The translations under genes were made by a program, and so were the position numbers. This document shows positions 35,134 to 44,578 of a DNA stretch of 64,000 nt, piece after piece. The DNA is from Streptomyces verrucosisporus (GTDB lineage Bacteria > Actinomycetota > Actinomycetes > Streptomycetales > Streptomycetaceae), in the NCBI RefSeq assembly GCF_017114865.1, contig NZ_JADEYH010000004.1, forward strand, positions 186,001 through 250,000. The letters run 5' to 3'. Within the stretch, counting starts at the first letter, position 1. Each line of letters begins with the position of its first letter. Under the pieces are notes generated by a model, which was not told the DNA's origin, ran no database searches, and worked only from the letters and a program-made list of their open reading frames with translations.

Positions 35134-38100
35134 TTACGGACTGCTGTAACCGGGGTCTCCCTTCCAGCCCTTGAAGCAGTTGACACCCTCGGGATTGGCG
35201 CCGGGGCCGTCGAGGACGTCGATGCCCCACGGATTGCCGCCGTGCCCGGTGGTCTGGGCGCAGTGTCCGTACGGCATTTGGGAACCATCCAAGGTGGCCA
35301 CCCGGCTGAAGGACTCGAAATCGCCCTCGTACACCGGAGTGGGCCCGGAAATCCTACGACCGTCCAGGTCGATGGCCTCACCGTTACGGTACAGGTACTG
35401 GCTGGGCATGAAGCTGGAGCGCAGGATCCGGCTTCCGGTGTCCTCGCTGTTGCGCTTGCGGAGCGTGCCGTCCGAACAGGTCTGGAAGTTCAGTTCCTGC
35501 CAGATCGGCGGCGCGGTGTTGAACAGCGATCCGGTCTTGCCCGCCTTGAAGAAGGCGTTGTAGATCTCGCCCATGAGTTTCCTCACGGGCTCCGCCACCA
35601 CGGTGTGATCCACCCCGGCCTCGCCGCGCCACCGGGCCATCTCGTCCTGGATTCCCTGATCGGCGAGCATGGGCCGGTACCCGATGGACCCGCCGGCCGT
35701 GTACGAGACGGCCACGCACTTGCCGTCGGTCCCGGAGGCGGGGTAGCCGTTCGTGTTGGTGATTTCGGGTTTCTTCCCGACGGCCGCGTAGGCACGGCCG
35801 GGGAGAATGCCCGTGGTGTTGGTGTCGGTCGTGGTCGACCTCCCGTTGTGCTCGTTGAGGTCGGTGGTGGTGTAGTTCAGGTTCGGGCGAGTGATGTGGT
35901 AGTCCTGCTCGACCGCAGCCAGGGACTCCATGACGAAATCGGGAATGTGGGTGTCCGCGGTCCGGTCGTCGTACTCGGCGAACTGGCTCCCCTCCACAAC
36001 TTGGCCGTCGTCCGTGGCCACGAAGCTGACCGTTGCCTTGGTCTTGATCTTGTAGCTGCTGTCGTCGGTGTCGAAGTGCGACGGTTTCGACGAACTGGTC
36101 GGGCGGTCGCGGTAGTCGTTGGAGAAGTGCAGCCATGCGGGGATGCTCTTGCCGTCCGGATGGTTGGTGGTGGACGTGCCGGCCTCCCTGACCTCGGCGT
36201 TCCACCTGCTCATGGCCGCTTTCGTCTCCGGCATGACACAGCTCGGAGCCGGGGCGTCGACACATGTGGGCAGGTCCAGAACAGCCCCGGAGGTTCCCAG
36301 GGCCCAATCGTAGAGGTCTTGGCGGCTCTTGAACGGAGTGTCGAAGAACACCGTGCTGGTGGGGTCGGCGTCGATGTTCTGGTCCTCGTCGAAGTAGGCG
36401 ATCGCCTCGACGGTGTCCTCGACGTACCTTCCCTGGATCGGTGCGACGGCGATGGCGTCGAAGGCGACGTCCTCGTCCCCGGTGCCGTCCGGGGTGATGG
36501 TGGTGAGTTTGACCTCGGGTGCCCCGTCGAACATGAAGGCGCCCAGGTTGACCCAGCGGTTGCTGTCGTCCTTCTGTGCGATGGTGCGGTACCGCTTACC
36601 CTTGGCCGTGGTGATCTCGTACTTGGCGAACTTGGTGTGCGCGCCGTGGTCGGGCAGGTGAACCATGATCTTGGCCGGGCCGTTGACCGCCTTGTCCAGC
36701 TTCCAGGTCCCGGTGAACTTCAGGCGGTTGCCCTTGGTGTCGTTCTTGCGGGTGTGGCCGAAGTAGAAGTGGCCGCCGAAGCCGCCGCCGATCTGGTGCA
36801 GGTCCACCTTGGCGGGCCAGCGAGTGTAGGAGTTGGTGGGGTGGCCGCCGGACTCGCCCTCGCCGAAGTCGAGGGTGAAGGTGCCCTGGTTGGTCCAGGA
36901 GCTGTTGGAGCAGTTCGGTCTGACCGAGGGGGTGCCCGCGGGTACGTCATCGATGATCATGGCGTTGGACGGCAGACCGCTCCGGGTGCAGTCGGGCGGG
37001 TAGGCGGTGCCGTCGTCCTCCTCGTCGTAGGAGGAGTTGAAGCGGACGAACTCGTTGCCGCAGGAGTAGTTGCAGTCGTCCTTCCAGGTGACGGACTCGT
37101 GCCACCAGCACTTGAACTTGTGGTCGCCCGTGGTGATCTGGCAGGGGCCGGCTCCGGTCTCGTTCGCCGCGTCGTCGCCGATCCGGCCGGGGTCGCAGTC
37201 GTTGGAGGAGGTGCAGAACAGGTTCTCCGGCGGCTTGACGCGGGCACGGTTGTACATGGCGCTGCCCGAGGCGGTCGCGTCGCCGTTGCTGCCGTTCCAC
37301 CAGGCGGGGCGGAAGGCGGCCACCATGGTGCCCGGCGACTCCAGGTAGCTGGGCGGGTGGGCGGCGAAACCGAGCACCTTCTCCGGGTAGGGCCAGTCCT
37401 GGGGGTGGGCGGCGTCGTGCGGGCTCTCGTTGCCGAGCCGGTCCTCCATGAAGGGGGTGCGGCCGAAGTCCCACTCGGGGTTGGCGGGGTTGTTGGTCCA
37501 GCCCAGTCCCCAGGCGCCGCCGTGCTTGCCGGCGTCCGCCTGCGGGTAGAAGCCGGAGTTGTAGGCCCACAGGGCGAAGAACCAGTTTTCCAGCTTGGCC
37601 GGGTTGCCGTTGTTGACCTCCAGGCCGGCGTCGTGGATCTGGTTCCACTTCTTGGCCAGGATCTGCATGCCGGCGGCGAGGTTGGCGGTGTAGTCCAGGG
37701 CCACGGCCCGCTGCTTCTGGTAGTCCCAGGCGGCGCCGCCGTGCCCGTCCTCCCGGCCGGCCAGTCGCATGTGGTCGGTGACCTGGGTGATGCCGTAGCC
37801 GCAGTCGGCCTCGGCCCAGTTGATGTCCCAGTCGTTGAGCGGCTCGCCGTCGTAGTAGTCGATGCCGTAGTAGTTGCCGATCAGCGGGTTGCCGGTCACC
37901 CCGGGCACCGCGGACCGGGCGGCCTGCCACATGTTCGACTCCTGCGCGGTGATGCCGAGCAGCACCTGCGCGGGGATCTTCCCACCGCCGGACAGCGGGA
38001 CGACGGGGAACAGGGTGTGCGGCTGGTAGGCCGGCATGCCCAGGTTCTTCCAGTTGGCCGGGCGGCTGATGTGCAGGTTCAGCGTGCCGTTGACCGCCTG

Positions 38101-39543
38101 GTCGACCGCCCACTCCACCTGGCGCGGCTTGGGCTGCATCGCCTGGTTACGCGGATCGTTGCGCGGCACCGAGCACACCCGCTCGGACTCCACGATCTCG
38201 GTGCGGTCCCCGGCGGCCGTGGCAGCCGTGCCCAGTTGGGTACGTGGGCCGTCCTGCCCCTTCCCGTCACCGCCCCCGGACGAAGGCTGCTTCGGCGAGG
38301 GCTGCCGGCCCTGCTCGGCGCGGGCGCCGGGGCGGGCCGCCGGGTCAACGGTGAACTCGACCCTCTTCCCGGTGGCCGGCACCGTCATGGCGATGTTCAC
38401 CGGGCGGGTGTGGACGGCCTCCCCCGGGGTGATGCGGGAGTCCTTGCCGTCGGCCCACGCCGTCTCGGTGAGCACCGCCTCTCCGCGAGTGCTGACTCGT
38501 GTGCCCTTGGGCGTCCCGGCCAGGCGCTCGACCGCACCGGGCAGCTTCTTGGCGGTCCTGGTCCCGGTGCCGGTCACGTATACCCGACCCCCGGCGGCAC
38601 GGGTCAGTTCGGTCGCGGTCAGCGGACCGTCGGCCAGCACGCTCGCCCGTGTCCTCCTCGCGTCCGGCCGTTTCAGCTGCGCGGCCGTCACCCGCTTGAC
38701 CGCCGTGCTCTTCTCCAGCGCCGGGGTCGTACGCTTCGCGGGCCGCTGGTCCAGGAAGACCAGCCCGCCGTCGGCGTCCGGGTGCAGCCGGTAGGGCACC
38801 GCGTCGGTGCCGACCACGGCTGTTCCGTGGCCCTTGCCGTCGATCTTGACGACCTGCGCGCCGGCTGCACCGAGGATCCCGCCGGCGGGGGCGGGGACCG
38901 CAGAGGTCACCTGCCCGGCGGTCTCCACCGCCTTGCCGAGCTTCCCGGCGGCGGCGTCCACCGGCACCAGCCGGGTGGAGGTCTTGTCCTCACCACCGGA
39001 CTGGGTCAGCACCGCGCTCTCGCCGGTGCCGCAGCCGGGGTTGTAGTACGACAGTGACGCCTGCAGGTCCAGCTTGGTCACCGTGCCGGTGTTCAGCTCC
39101 ACCACCGCGGTGAACCCACCGCGCGCCATCAGCTCGGGCTTGTTGGTGAACGACCGCGGCGCGTAGACCACCACCGCACGCTTGCCCGAACCGGTCACGC
39201 AGATGTTTCCGATCCACGCATCCACGTCGAACCCCGGCTCAGACAGCGACGCCGTCGTCCGCCAGGCGTAGCCGTTCTCCTGCCGGGCGGTCAGAATATG
39301 GAAGCCGCGAGCGTCGCCGGTAGTCGTCCAGGCCAGATCGCCGGACTTCTCCCAGCCCCCACCCAGCACATCGGCGCGCTCGGCCGGCGGAATCGCGGAC
39401 GGTGCCACGGGCCCTGCCTCTTGCTTCCGTTCCTTCGGTGCGGGCTGATTCGCTTGGGCCGAGGCCTGTATCAGCCCGGTGAGCATCACCCCAGCGGCCA
39501 CCACGGCCAACGGAGTCCGTAATCTTCTTCGGCGAAATCTCAA
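35134..39543 (-). CDS. Very large secreted protein with lytic-transglycosylase-like and golvesin/Xly-like domains
   Basis: A 1469-residue exported protein. A Sec signal (RRLRTPLAVVAAGVMLTGLIQ) is followed by a beta-rich region (to about 450) and a Pro/Gly/Ser linker (GARAEQGRQPSPKQPSSGGGDG). Residues about 505-680 look like a lysozyme/SLT-type fold: IPAQVLLGITAQESNMWQAA has a glutamate near 532 in the position of the catalytic acid, followed by CGYGITQVTDHM and FFALWAYNSGFY. A golvesin/Xly C-terminal-like beta sandwich lies at about 880-1035 (WPAKVDLHQIGGGFGGHFYFGHT, WVNLGAFMFDG, VAFDAIAVAPI). The remaining 430 residues are unassigned. It probably acts on cell wall or a surface polymer. It is the last gene of a cassette. 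Confidence 0.8.
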   Translation of the reverse strand: MRFRRRRLRTPLAVVAAGVMLTGLIQASAQANQPAPKERKQEAGPVAPSAIPPAERADVLGGGWEKSGDLAWTTTGDARGFHILTARQENGYAWRTTASLSEPGFDVDAWIGNICVTGSGKRAVVVYAPRSFTNKPELMARGGFTAVVELNTGTVTKLDLQASLSYYNPGCGTGESAVLTQSGGEDKTSTRLVPVDAAAGKLGKAVETAGQVTSAVPAPAGGILGAAGAQVVKIDGKGHGTAVVGTDAVPYRLHPDADGGLVFLDQRPAKRTTPALEKSTAVKRVTAAQLKRPDARRTRASVLADGPLTATELTRAAGGRVYVTGTGTRTAKKLPGAVERLAGTPKGTRVSTRGEAVLTETAWADGKDSRITPGEAVHTRPVNIAMTVPATGKRVEFTVDPAARPGARAEQGRQPSPKQPSSGGGDGKGQDGPRTQLGTAATAAGDRTEIVESERVCSVPRNDPRNQAMQPKPRQVEWAVDQAVNGTLNLHISRPANWKNLGMPAYQPHTLFPVVPLSGGGKIPAQVLLGITAQESNMWQAARSAVPGVTGNPLIGNYYGIDYYDGEPLNDWDINWAEADCGYGITQVTDHMRLAGREDGHGGAAWDYQKQRAVALDYTANLAAGMQILAKKWNQIHDAGLEVNNGNPAKLENWFFALWAYNSGFYPQADAGKHGGAWGLGWTNNPANPEWDFGRTPFMEDRLGNESPHDAAHPQDWPYPEKVLGFAAHPPSYLESPGTMVAAFRPAWWNGSNGDATASGSAMYNRARVKPPENLFCTSSNDCDPGRIGDDAANETGAGPCQITTGDHKFKCWWHESVTWKDDCNYSCGNEFVRFNSSYDEEDDGTAYPPDCTRSGLPSNAMIIDDVPAGTPSVRPNCSNSSWTNQGTFTLDFGEGESGGHPTNSYTRWPAKVDLHQIGGGFGGHFYFGHTRKNDTKGNRLKFTGTWKLDKAVNGPAKIMVHLPDHGAHTKFAKYEITTAKGKRYRTIAQKDDSNRWVNLGAFMFDGAPEVKLTTITPDGTGDEDVAFDAIAVAPIQGRYVEDTVEAIAYFDEDQNIDADPTSTVFFDTPFKSRQDLYDWALGTSGAVLDLPTCVDAPAPSCVMPETKAAMSRWNAEVREAGTSTTNHPDGKSIPAWLHFSNDYRDRPTSSSKPSHFDTDDSSYKIKTKATVSFVATDDGQVVEGSQFAEYDDRTADTHIPDFVMESLAAVEQDYHITRPNLNYTTTDLNEHNGRSTTTDTNTTGILPGRAYAAVGKKPEITNTNGYPASGTDGKCVAVSYTAGGSIGYRPMLADQGIQDEMARWRGEAGVDHTVVAEPVRKLMGEIYNAFFKAGKTGSLFNTAPPIWQELNFQTCSDGTLRKRNSEDTGSRILRSSFMPSQYLYRNGEAIDLDGRRISGPTPVYEGDFESFSRVATLDGSQMPYGHCAQTTGHGGNPWGIDVLDGPGANPEGVNCFKGWKGDPGYSSP

Positions 39544-39843
39544 AGGATTCTCCCTTTGTAGGCGAAACGCACGGACAGAGCGTGGTGACCGCCCGCTGAG
39601 CTGAGCGATGGGACAGGTAACTCCGCAGCGGTGGGCTCATGGGTGTCGGTGATCCGGTATTGCGGTTTTCTTCCCGGCCGGTTCTGTGAAGCTCGTCACG
39701 CGGGCAGCCGCACGCTCGGCGTAGCCAAGCAGTCGGCGACCGTTTCCTTGTGCGACAGGCGAGGAAACGGCCACCGGCTTGAGGATCGACTTGTGTGATG
39801 AGAATAGCAGCTGGGAGCAGGGCCAGTCGCAGCCTGAGGGCTT
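39544..39843. other. 300-bp gap between lipoprotein and large secreted gene
   Basis: No convincing gene. It is long for an operon and may contain a separate promoter for the large gene; no clear -10/-35 pair was found. Confidence 0.4.
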
Positions 39844-40809
39844 TTACCGTGCTGCGGCCTTGTTGACTCCGGCTGCCTCGCCCAGGGTTTTTTCCTGGCG
39901 GCCCTGAGCACCGCTGAGAGCCTTCTGGTTGTCTGCGATGATCTGCTTCTGGATCTTGGTTTCCTCATAGAACCAGATCTTGATGAGGTCGGTTTCCTGT
40001 TTACACTCGACCTCGGCCGTGGCGATCTTGATGCCTTCCTCGCTGGCCGTCTCCCCCAGGTCTTCGACCACCTTTGTGGTGTCCCAGACCATTTCCACCT
40101 GGTACCCGCGGTCCTTCATGCAGGACGCCCACCGTGCCATGGCGTCCTTGACGGCGGGGGTCTGCTGGGAGCGTTCGAAGCTCTCACCGTTGAGGCGCTC
40201 GACGAGGTCCATGTCGAGATTTCCGACCGTGCGGCCCACCTCGCCCATGCAGCCTCCCTCGGGCAGACTCCTGCCCTTGAAGGAGGTGATATCTTCCCCC
40301 TTGTTCTCACCGAGCAGGACGGTGTTGGCCTCGGAAGTGTCCTGTCCCGGTACCGGGGCACTGCCCCGGTCCTGGCCGGGCAGGTGATGGCCGTACTTCT
40401 TGGCCTCGGCCAGATCGCTCAGGCCGTAGCGGCGGGGCATGTTGGAGGCGTTGTCCGCCGGCGGCGGGGAGGTGCCCCGGTCCTCGGTGCGCCAGTGGGT
40501 GAACCCGTAGCGGCGCATGCAGGCGATCTCGGCGTTGTCGCGGGCCTGCTGGACGGCGATTTCCTCGGCGTAGGAGACCATGTACTGCTCCAGCGGCAGC
40601 ACCATCCCCTTGGCCAGGCCGCGGGTGGGCACCTTCTCCGGCCAGTTCTCCTTGACGACCCTCGGCGTGTAGGGGGCCGACTCGGACACCTGGCCGTCAT
40701 CGCCGGTCACTACCGTGGAGCCATCGGTTTGCCCTTGGCCGCACCCGGTGGCCAGCATCGCCAACGAAGCCGCGGCGAGGGGGGCGGCGAGGGAGAGTCG
40801 TATCGTCAT
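39844..40809 (-). CDS. Lipoprotein of the secreted cassette
   Basis: A 321-residue lipoprotein: lipobox LATGCG with the lipidated cysteine C23. The mature part is mostly helical (YMVSYAEEIAVQQARDNAEIACMRRYGF; LVERLNGESFERSQQTPAVKDAMARWASCMKDRGYQV; DLIKIWFYEETKIQKQIIADNQKAL), with cysteine pairs in AEIACMRRYGF, EGGCMGEV, WASCMKDRG and EVECKQE. C-M-(R/K)-x-x-G-(F/Y) occurs twice, a repeat suggesting two related halves. No enzyme motif. ATG 40809 overlaps the previous stop by one base (TGATG); GTG at 40812 is an alternative. Confidence 0.75.
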   Translation of the reverse strand: MTIRLSLAAPLAAASLAMLATGCGQGQTDGSTVVTGDDGQVSESAPYTPRVVKENWPEKVPTRGLAKGMVLPLEQYMVSYAEEIAVQQARDNAEIACMRRYGFTHWRTEDRGTSPPPADNASNMPRRYGLSDLAEAKKYGHHLPGQDRGSAPVPGQDTSEANTVLLGENKGEDITSFKGRSLPEGGCMGEVGRTVGNLDMDLVERLNGESFERSQQTPAVKDAMARWASCMKDRGYQVEMVWDTTKVVEDLGETASEEGIKIATAEVECKQETDLIKIWFYEETKIQKQIIADNQKALSGAQGRQEKTLGEAAGVNKAAAR

Positions 40810-41321
40810 CACAGCCTCTTACTGCTCGCATTATCGTTCTTCAGGGACGAAATGAGGTTCTCGTTGTGGTCGGTCTCGATGGTCTGGTAGACGCCGGCGT
40901 AGCCGGTGTTGTAGTACACCCGATGGGAAACGGAGTCGCTGTTGGAGGCTCCGGCAGCATTGTTCTTCACGCTCCAGCCCGAGCCGGGATCGGTTCCCAC
41001 GCACGCGCTTGCGTTCGGCAGTTGGCCGTCCCAACCGAACCCGTACCCGTAGTTGAACTGGTACCGGACCTGATATTGGGCGTAGTCGTAGCCCAGATGC
41101 GAGTACTCGCTCTTGTTGGTAATGAAGCACGCGCTGCGGAAGATCCCGATGCTTTGCATGCTGTTGAAGAAGATCGCAAAACACCGCGTCGACGAGCTGC
41201 ACTGACTGTCGGTGTAGGAGATTTCAGCATTCGCCTGACCTGCGGGGAGTATTACAGCCGCAAGAGTGGCGGATACCAACAGGCCGGCGCGAACCGATCT
41301 CTTCCCAATCAAAGAACCCAC
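40809..41321 (-). CDS. Small secreted aromatic-rich protein
   Basis: A 170-residue exported protein with signal peptide (RSVRAGLLVSATLAAVILPAGQANA). The mature chain is rich in Tyr/Asn/Ser and has cysteines at SQCSSSTRCF, SACFITN and SACVGTD, suggesting two disulfides, in a beta-rich fold (YDYAQYQVRYQFNYGYGFGWDG). No family recognised. It is the first gene of the reverse cassette, coupled to the lipoprotein. GC is lower than neighbours. Confidence 0.65.
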   Translation of the reverse strand: MGSLIGKRSVRAGLLVSATLAAVILPAGQANAEISYTDSQCSSSTRCFAIFFNSMQSIGIFRSACFITNKSEYSHLGYDYAQYQVRYQFNYGYGFGWDGQLPNASACVGTDPGSGWSVKNNAAGASNSDSVSHRVYYNTGYAGVYQTIETDHNENLISSLKNDNASSKRL

Positions 41322-41704
41322 CCTCTTCAGTCTCCGGCGGTTATCGGCGGAAGGTTTACCCTACGGTTAATCTCATTGACTGCGCCGGAAACCCCCTCGC
41401 CTCGACACCTCGAAGGAGAGGAACCCAGCACATCGAGGACCTTCGGCCGGAAGAAAAGGTATAGGAGGGGTGGTGGCAGCGAAAGCACTTAACCAGCTTC
41501 GCGACCCCCTGACCCCACTTTGTTAACCGAGCGTGAAAATAGATGCCCGATATGGCATTTTTCTCCAAAATTAAAATCAACCTGAAGTTGATCCATTACA
41601 GAACGTGTCGATGTGACACTGATCACACCCACGCGACCCGAGGGTGCCCAATCGATGTAGAAAATAATTTGCACATTCCGATTCCCTGGTGTACCGATCA
41701 GAAA
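41322..41704. other. AT-rich upstream region of the secreted cassette
   Basis: No gene. Base composition drops sharply at 41520-41710 (for example TTTTTCTCCAAAATTAAAA). A dyad ATCAAC-CTGAA-GTTGAT (41576-41592) lies in it and could be an operator. Confidence 0.5.
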
Positions 41705-42751
41705 TTCAATGACGTTTTCTCGGCGAGATAATCTTCGCGAAGTGGGTTGACCGGGGCATCAAGGGTTGGATCAGACAGTGGCGGCCCGAATGCGGACAGA
41801 CGTAAAGCCCCTGGCAGGACGGTTCTCACCACAAGATCGTCCGCTGCACCAGAGGCTTCACGTTGGTCACCTGCGTTGCCATGCTCGACGTCCCACGCCA
41901 CGTGGTGGAGTACACGACCCGACTGCCGACCGGCCACCGCCGCCGGATCGGCACCCCGAAGGGCGCCCGTGTACTGGGCCCCTTCCGGCAGGCCGTCTTC
42001 GTGCTGCGCTGGTTCCGCGAGGCCGGCTGCGTGCACTGCCTGGCCCGCGCCGCGGGAATCTCCCGAGTCACCGGCTACTGGGGCACCACCCGGCCGAAGG
42101 CTGGGGGACTACCTCCACGAGGAAATTGACGTCATGGCCGACGCGGCCCCGAGCTACACGACGTGCTGGACCGCTGCCGCGCGCAACAGATGAGCCACGT
42201 GGTGCTGGACGGCACCCTCATCTCCTGCGACCGCGTCGCCGGGAGCACGGAGAAGGGCAATGACCTGTGCTACTCCGGCAAAGCCCGGCACTTCGACGGG
42301 AACATCCAGTTCGTGGCCGCCCCCGGCGGCACCCCGCATGAGGCATCCCCAGCTCGAAGAGCTCGGGGAAGGGTCTCCGACGCCGAACCCGGATCCGTCC
42401 ACGACCTGCGCGCCGCCCGCATCCACGCCCTGCCCGCCCTGTACGCGTCGGCCCGCGCCGGCCTGCCGACGCTGGCCGACGTCGGCTACACCGACGCCGG
42501 CAGCGGCGTCCACACACCCTTCCGCCCGCACCCCGACATCGCCTCACCCCTGGCGGCGGACACCCGCGCCCACAACCGGCTCCTGCGCGGCATCCGCGCG
42601 ATCGGCGAGCGCGCGGCGGCCGAACTCAAACAGCGCTGGCGCGCCCTGCAGCATGTGACGGCCAGCCCCAGCCGCATCGGCACCATCGCCCAGGCCGCCC
42701 TCGTCCTCAACAACTCATGGAAATGAAAGCCTCTGAGAAAACGTCATTGAA
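41705..42751 (+). mobile_element. Broken IS5-type insertion sequence with 17-bp terminal inverted repeats
   Basis: Terminal repeats TTCAATGACGTTTTCTC (41705-41721) and its exact complement (42735-42751) flank a transposase with two frame changes. Length 1047 bp fits the group. No target duplication is evident. Confidence 0.82.
41881..42726 (+). pseudogene. IS5-family DDE transposase, frameshifted
   Basis: The readable protein is that of a common streptomycete IS. Frame 1 starts at ATG 41881 (MLDVPRHVVEYTTRLPTGHR to AAGISRVTGY). The chain then continues in frame 2 (YLHEEIDVMADAAPSY) and frame 3 from about 42163 (VLDRCRAQQMSHVVLDGTLISCDR). The DDE residues can still be seen: D in VVLDGTLI, D in TLADVGYTDAG and E in GERAAAELKQRW. 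The chain ends VLNNSWK at 42726. Two shifts, at about 42085-42105 and 42150-42165, rule out a single programmed frameshift. Inactive. Confidence 0.85.
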
Positions 42752-42819
42752 CACGGAGGGACACGTGACGCGCGTCACATGCGCGTGTTGGTCACGGCAG
42801 ACCCCAGGCGCGCTGCGTC

Positions 42820-42945
42820 CGGAAGTGCAACCCTCACGACTTGAGACACAAAAAGTCCGCCGTGCCCCTGAGTAGCGGTGTTCCCCCGCACGAGGCGTCG
42901 CGGTGGACGGGGCACCGGTCCATCAAGGTCACGGCGGACTGCCAG
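42820..42945 (+). pseudogene. Tyrosine recombinase (integrase) C-terminal remnant
   Basis: Translation from about 42826 gives CNPHDLRHKKSAVPLSSG followed by VPPHEASRWTGHRSIKVTAD. This aligns with box II of phage integrases (HDLRH, LSxGVPxHExSRWLGHxSIKVTAD). The catalytic H-x-x-R and the later W-x-G-H are kept; the catalytic Tyr (usually DIYGH) is replaced by C-Q and the reading soon ends. Nothing upstream of the box remains. It lies between the IS and the peptidase gene and marks a past integration. Confidence 0.78.
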
Positions 42946-42954
42946 GGCTCCGGG

Positions 42955-44361
42955 TCAGCGGATGCCGAGGCTTTGCAGGGCGCGGCGCTGGGCCGGGGAG
43001 GGCTTCGCCGGGAAGAGGATGTAGCAGATGCCTCCCGTGCCGCTTCTGACCTGGCCGTTGGCGTTGTAGCGCTTCGTCCTCAGCCAGATGTTCTCGAACT
43101 GCCGGCGCCTGTAGACGTGGCGGACGGCCTCGTTGCTGTCGCTGGCCGGGTCGTTGGCGATGACGTCGCCGTCCTCGGTGAAGCCGATGACGGTCATCAG
43201 GTGGCCCGCGGTGCCGTAGCCCGCGCCGTCGAGTTCGGACTCCATGAAGGACTGGGAGGTGATCAGGGGGATGCCGGCACGGATCAGGAGCTCGGCGTCC
43301 GCGAGGGAGTCCAGGCGGGTGACGATGCCCTGCATGTCGCGGTAGGTGGCCGCGTAGGCGGTGTTGAACGGCCAGTTGCCGCAGCCGGAGTACTGGTAGT
43401 CGTAGGTGTAGCGGGCGGCGTGGCAGACCTGGGGGTCGGCGTAGTCGGGGTTGACCCAGGACAGGTCCTCGGCGGTGGGCCCCCGGCCCCAGTACTCGAT
43501 GATCATCTGTGAGGAGGTGGGGCTGCACCACGCCTCGCCGCCGTTGTCGTACTCCGGGTACTGGCCGATGTGGGTGTTCTGCGAGTAGCGCGGGACGTCC
43601 AGCTCGACGCCCGCGGCCACGCCCGGCGCGGAGGCCGGGACCTCGAAGCGGGCGGGGACGTCGGAGCCCATGGCGCCCAGGCGCCAGACCACGGGGGTGG
43701 CGTCGGTGCCGGGGGCGCGGTGGAGGGTGGCGCGCAGCCGGTAGGAGGCCAGGCGCAGGCCGGTGGAGGTGTCGTCGACGGCGAAGGTGTCGGTCCAGAC
43801 GCTGGACTTGCCGTCACCCTGGTCGTCCACGGAGGTGCGGCGGATGTCCTCGTCGCCGGCGGCCCAGACGCCCAGGGTGTACCAGGGGGTGTCGGTGCCG
43901 TCGGTGTAGGTGCCCCGCATCTCGATCCGGATCCAGGTGCCGGCCGGGGTGCGGGCGTTCCAGGAGGCGACGAGTTCGCTCGCGGGCACCGGCAGGCGGT
44001 GGACGGGCGAGGTCCACACGGCGTACTCCCAGGCGGCGGTGCGCCCGGTGTGCGGGTCGGTGTAGTCGGTGGTGCCCGCGGGGGCGGCGACGGCGATGCC
44101 GGGGCGGCGGCCGGCCGCCACGCGGGTGCCCTGGCCGGTGCCGGAGCGCCAGTCGGCGGCGGAGGTCCAGGCGCGGTAGTCCACCGTGGAGCCGGCCCGC
44201 GGGCCGCTCCCCGTGCCGCCACGGCCCGGGGCGGAGGGGGAGGCCGGGAGCGGGAAGGCGGCGGCCGGGGAGAGTGCGGTCTGGGAGGCGACGGCCGCTG
44301 CTGCGGTGGCGACGGCGGCGGCGAGTACGGTGCGGCGGGTGGCCGGTCTGCTGTCGGTCAT
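42955..44361 (-). CDS. Tat-exported C39-like cysteine peptidase
   Basis: A 468-residue exported protein. The twin-arginine signal TRRTVLAAAVATAAAAVAS is clear. A beta-rich N-terminal half (WTSAADWRSGTGQGTRVA; WEYAVWTSPVHRLPVPASELVASWNARTPAGTWIRIEMRGTYTDG) precedes a peptidase_C39_2-like domain. The catalytic cysteine C279 is in GEAWCSPTSSQMI, histidine in AGHLMTVIGFTEDG and asparagine/aspartate in VIANDPASDSNEAVR. It probably cleaves peptides outside the cell. The ATG at 44359-44361 starts the Tat signal. Confidence 0.88.
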   Translation of the reverse strand: MTDSRPATRRTVLAAAVATAAAAVASQTALSPAAAFPLPASPSAPGRGGTGSGPRAGSTVDYRAWTSAADWRSGTGQGTRVAAGRRPGIAVAAPAGTTDYTDPHTGRTAAWEYAVWTSPVHRLPVPASELVASWNARTPAGTWIRIEMRGTYTDGTDTPWYTLGVWAAGDEDIRRTSVDDQGDGKSSVWTDTFAVDDTSTGLRLASYRLRATLHRAPGTDATPVVWRLGAMGSDVPARFEVPASAPGVAAGVELDVPRYSQNTHIGQYPEYDNGGEAWCSPTSSQMIIEYWGRGPTAEDLSWVNPDYADPQVCHAARYTYDYQYSGCGNWPFNTAYAATYRDMQGIVTRLDSLADAELLIRAGIPLITSQSFMESELDGAGYGTAGHLMTVIGFTEDGDVIANDPASDSNEAVRHVYRRRQFENIWLRTKRYNANGQVRSGTGGICYILFPAKPSPAQRRALQSLGIR

Positions 44362-44578
44362 GGCGGTGGGTACCCCGGTCCTTCCGTGAGTCGGTGCGCG
44401 TGTGGTGTCGCGCGTGGGTGCTGCGCCGATACGGCGGCGGTGGTGGCGCCGCGGACGCACCGCGGAGTGTCCACATCTTCCCGCCACCGGATCTTCGGGG
44501 CCAGTGCTGCGGTCTCCGCACACCCGAAAACATTGGTCTCGACCAGTGGCGTCGTCCGGCCGGTCGTAGGCTGGAGCG

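Noticed and set aside
35053..39057. A 1334-codon forward open frame
   Set aside because: Antisense shadow of the large secreted protein; composition is Gly/Val/Arg repeats with no domain, while the reverse strand has a signal peptide and recognisable domains.
41543..41731. 62-residue forward ORF in the AT-rich tract
   Set aside because: No ribosome binding site, no homologous look, and it ends inside the IS terminal repeat.
41881..42726. Programmed frameshift in the IS transposase
   Set aside because: Two separate frame changes plus a local insertion point to decay rather than a single -1 slip.
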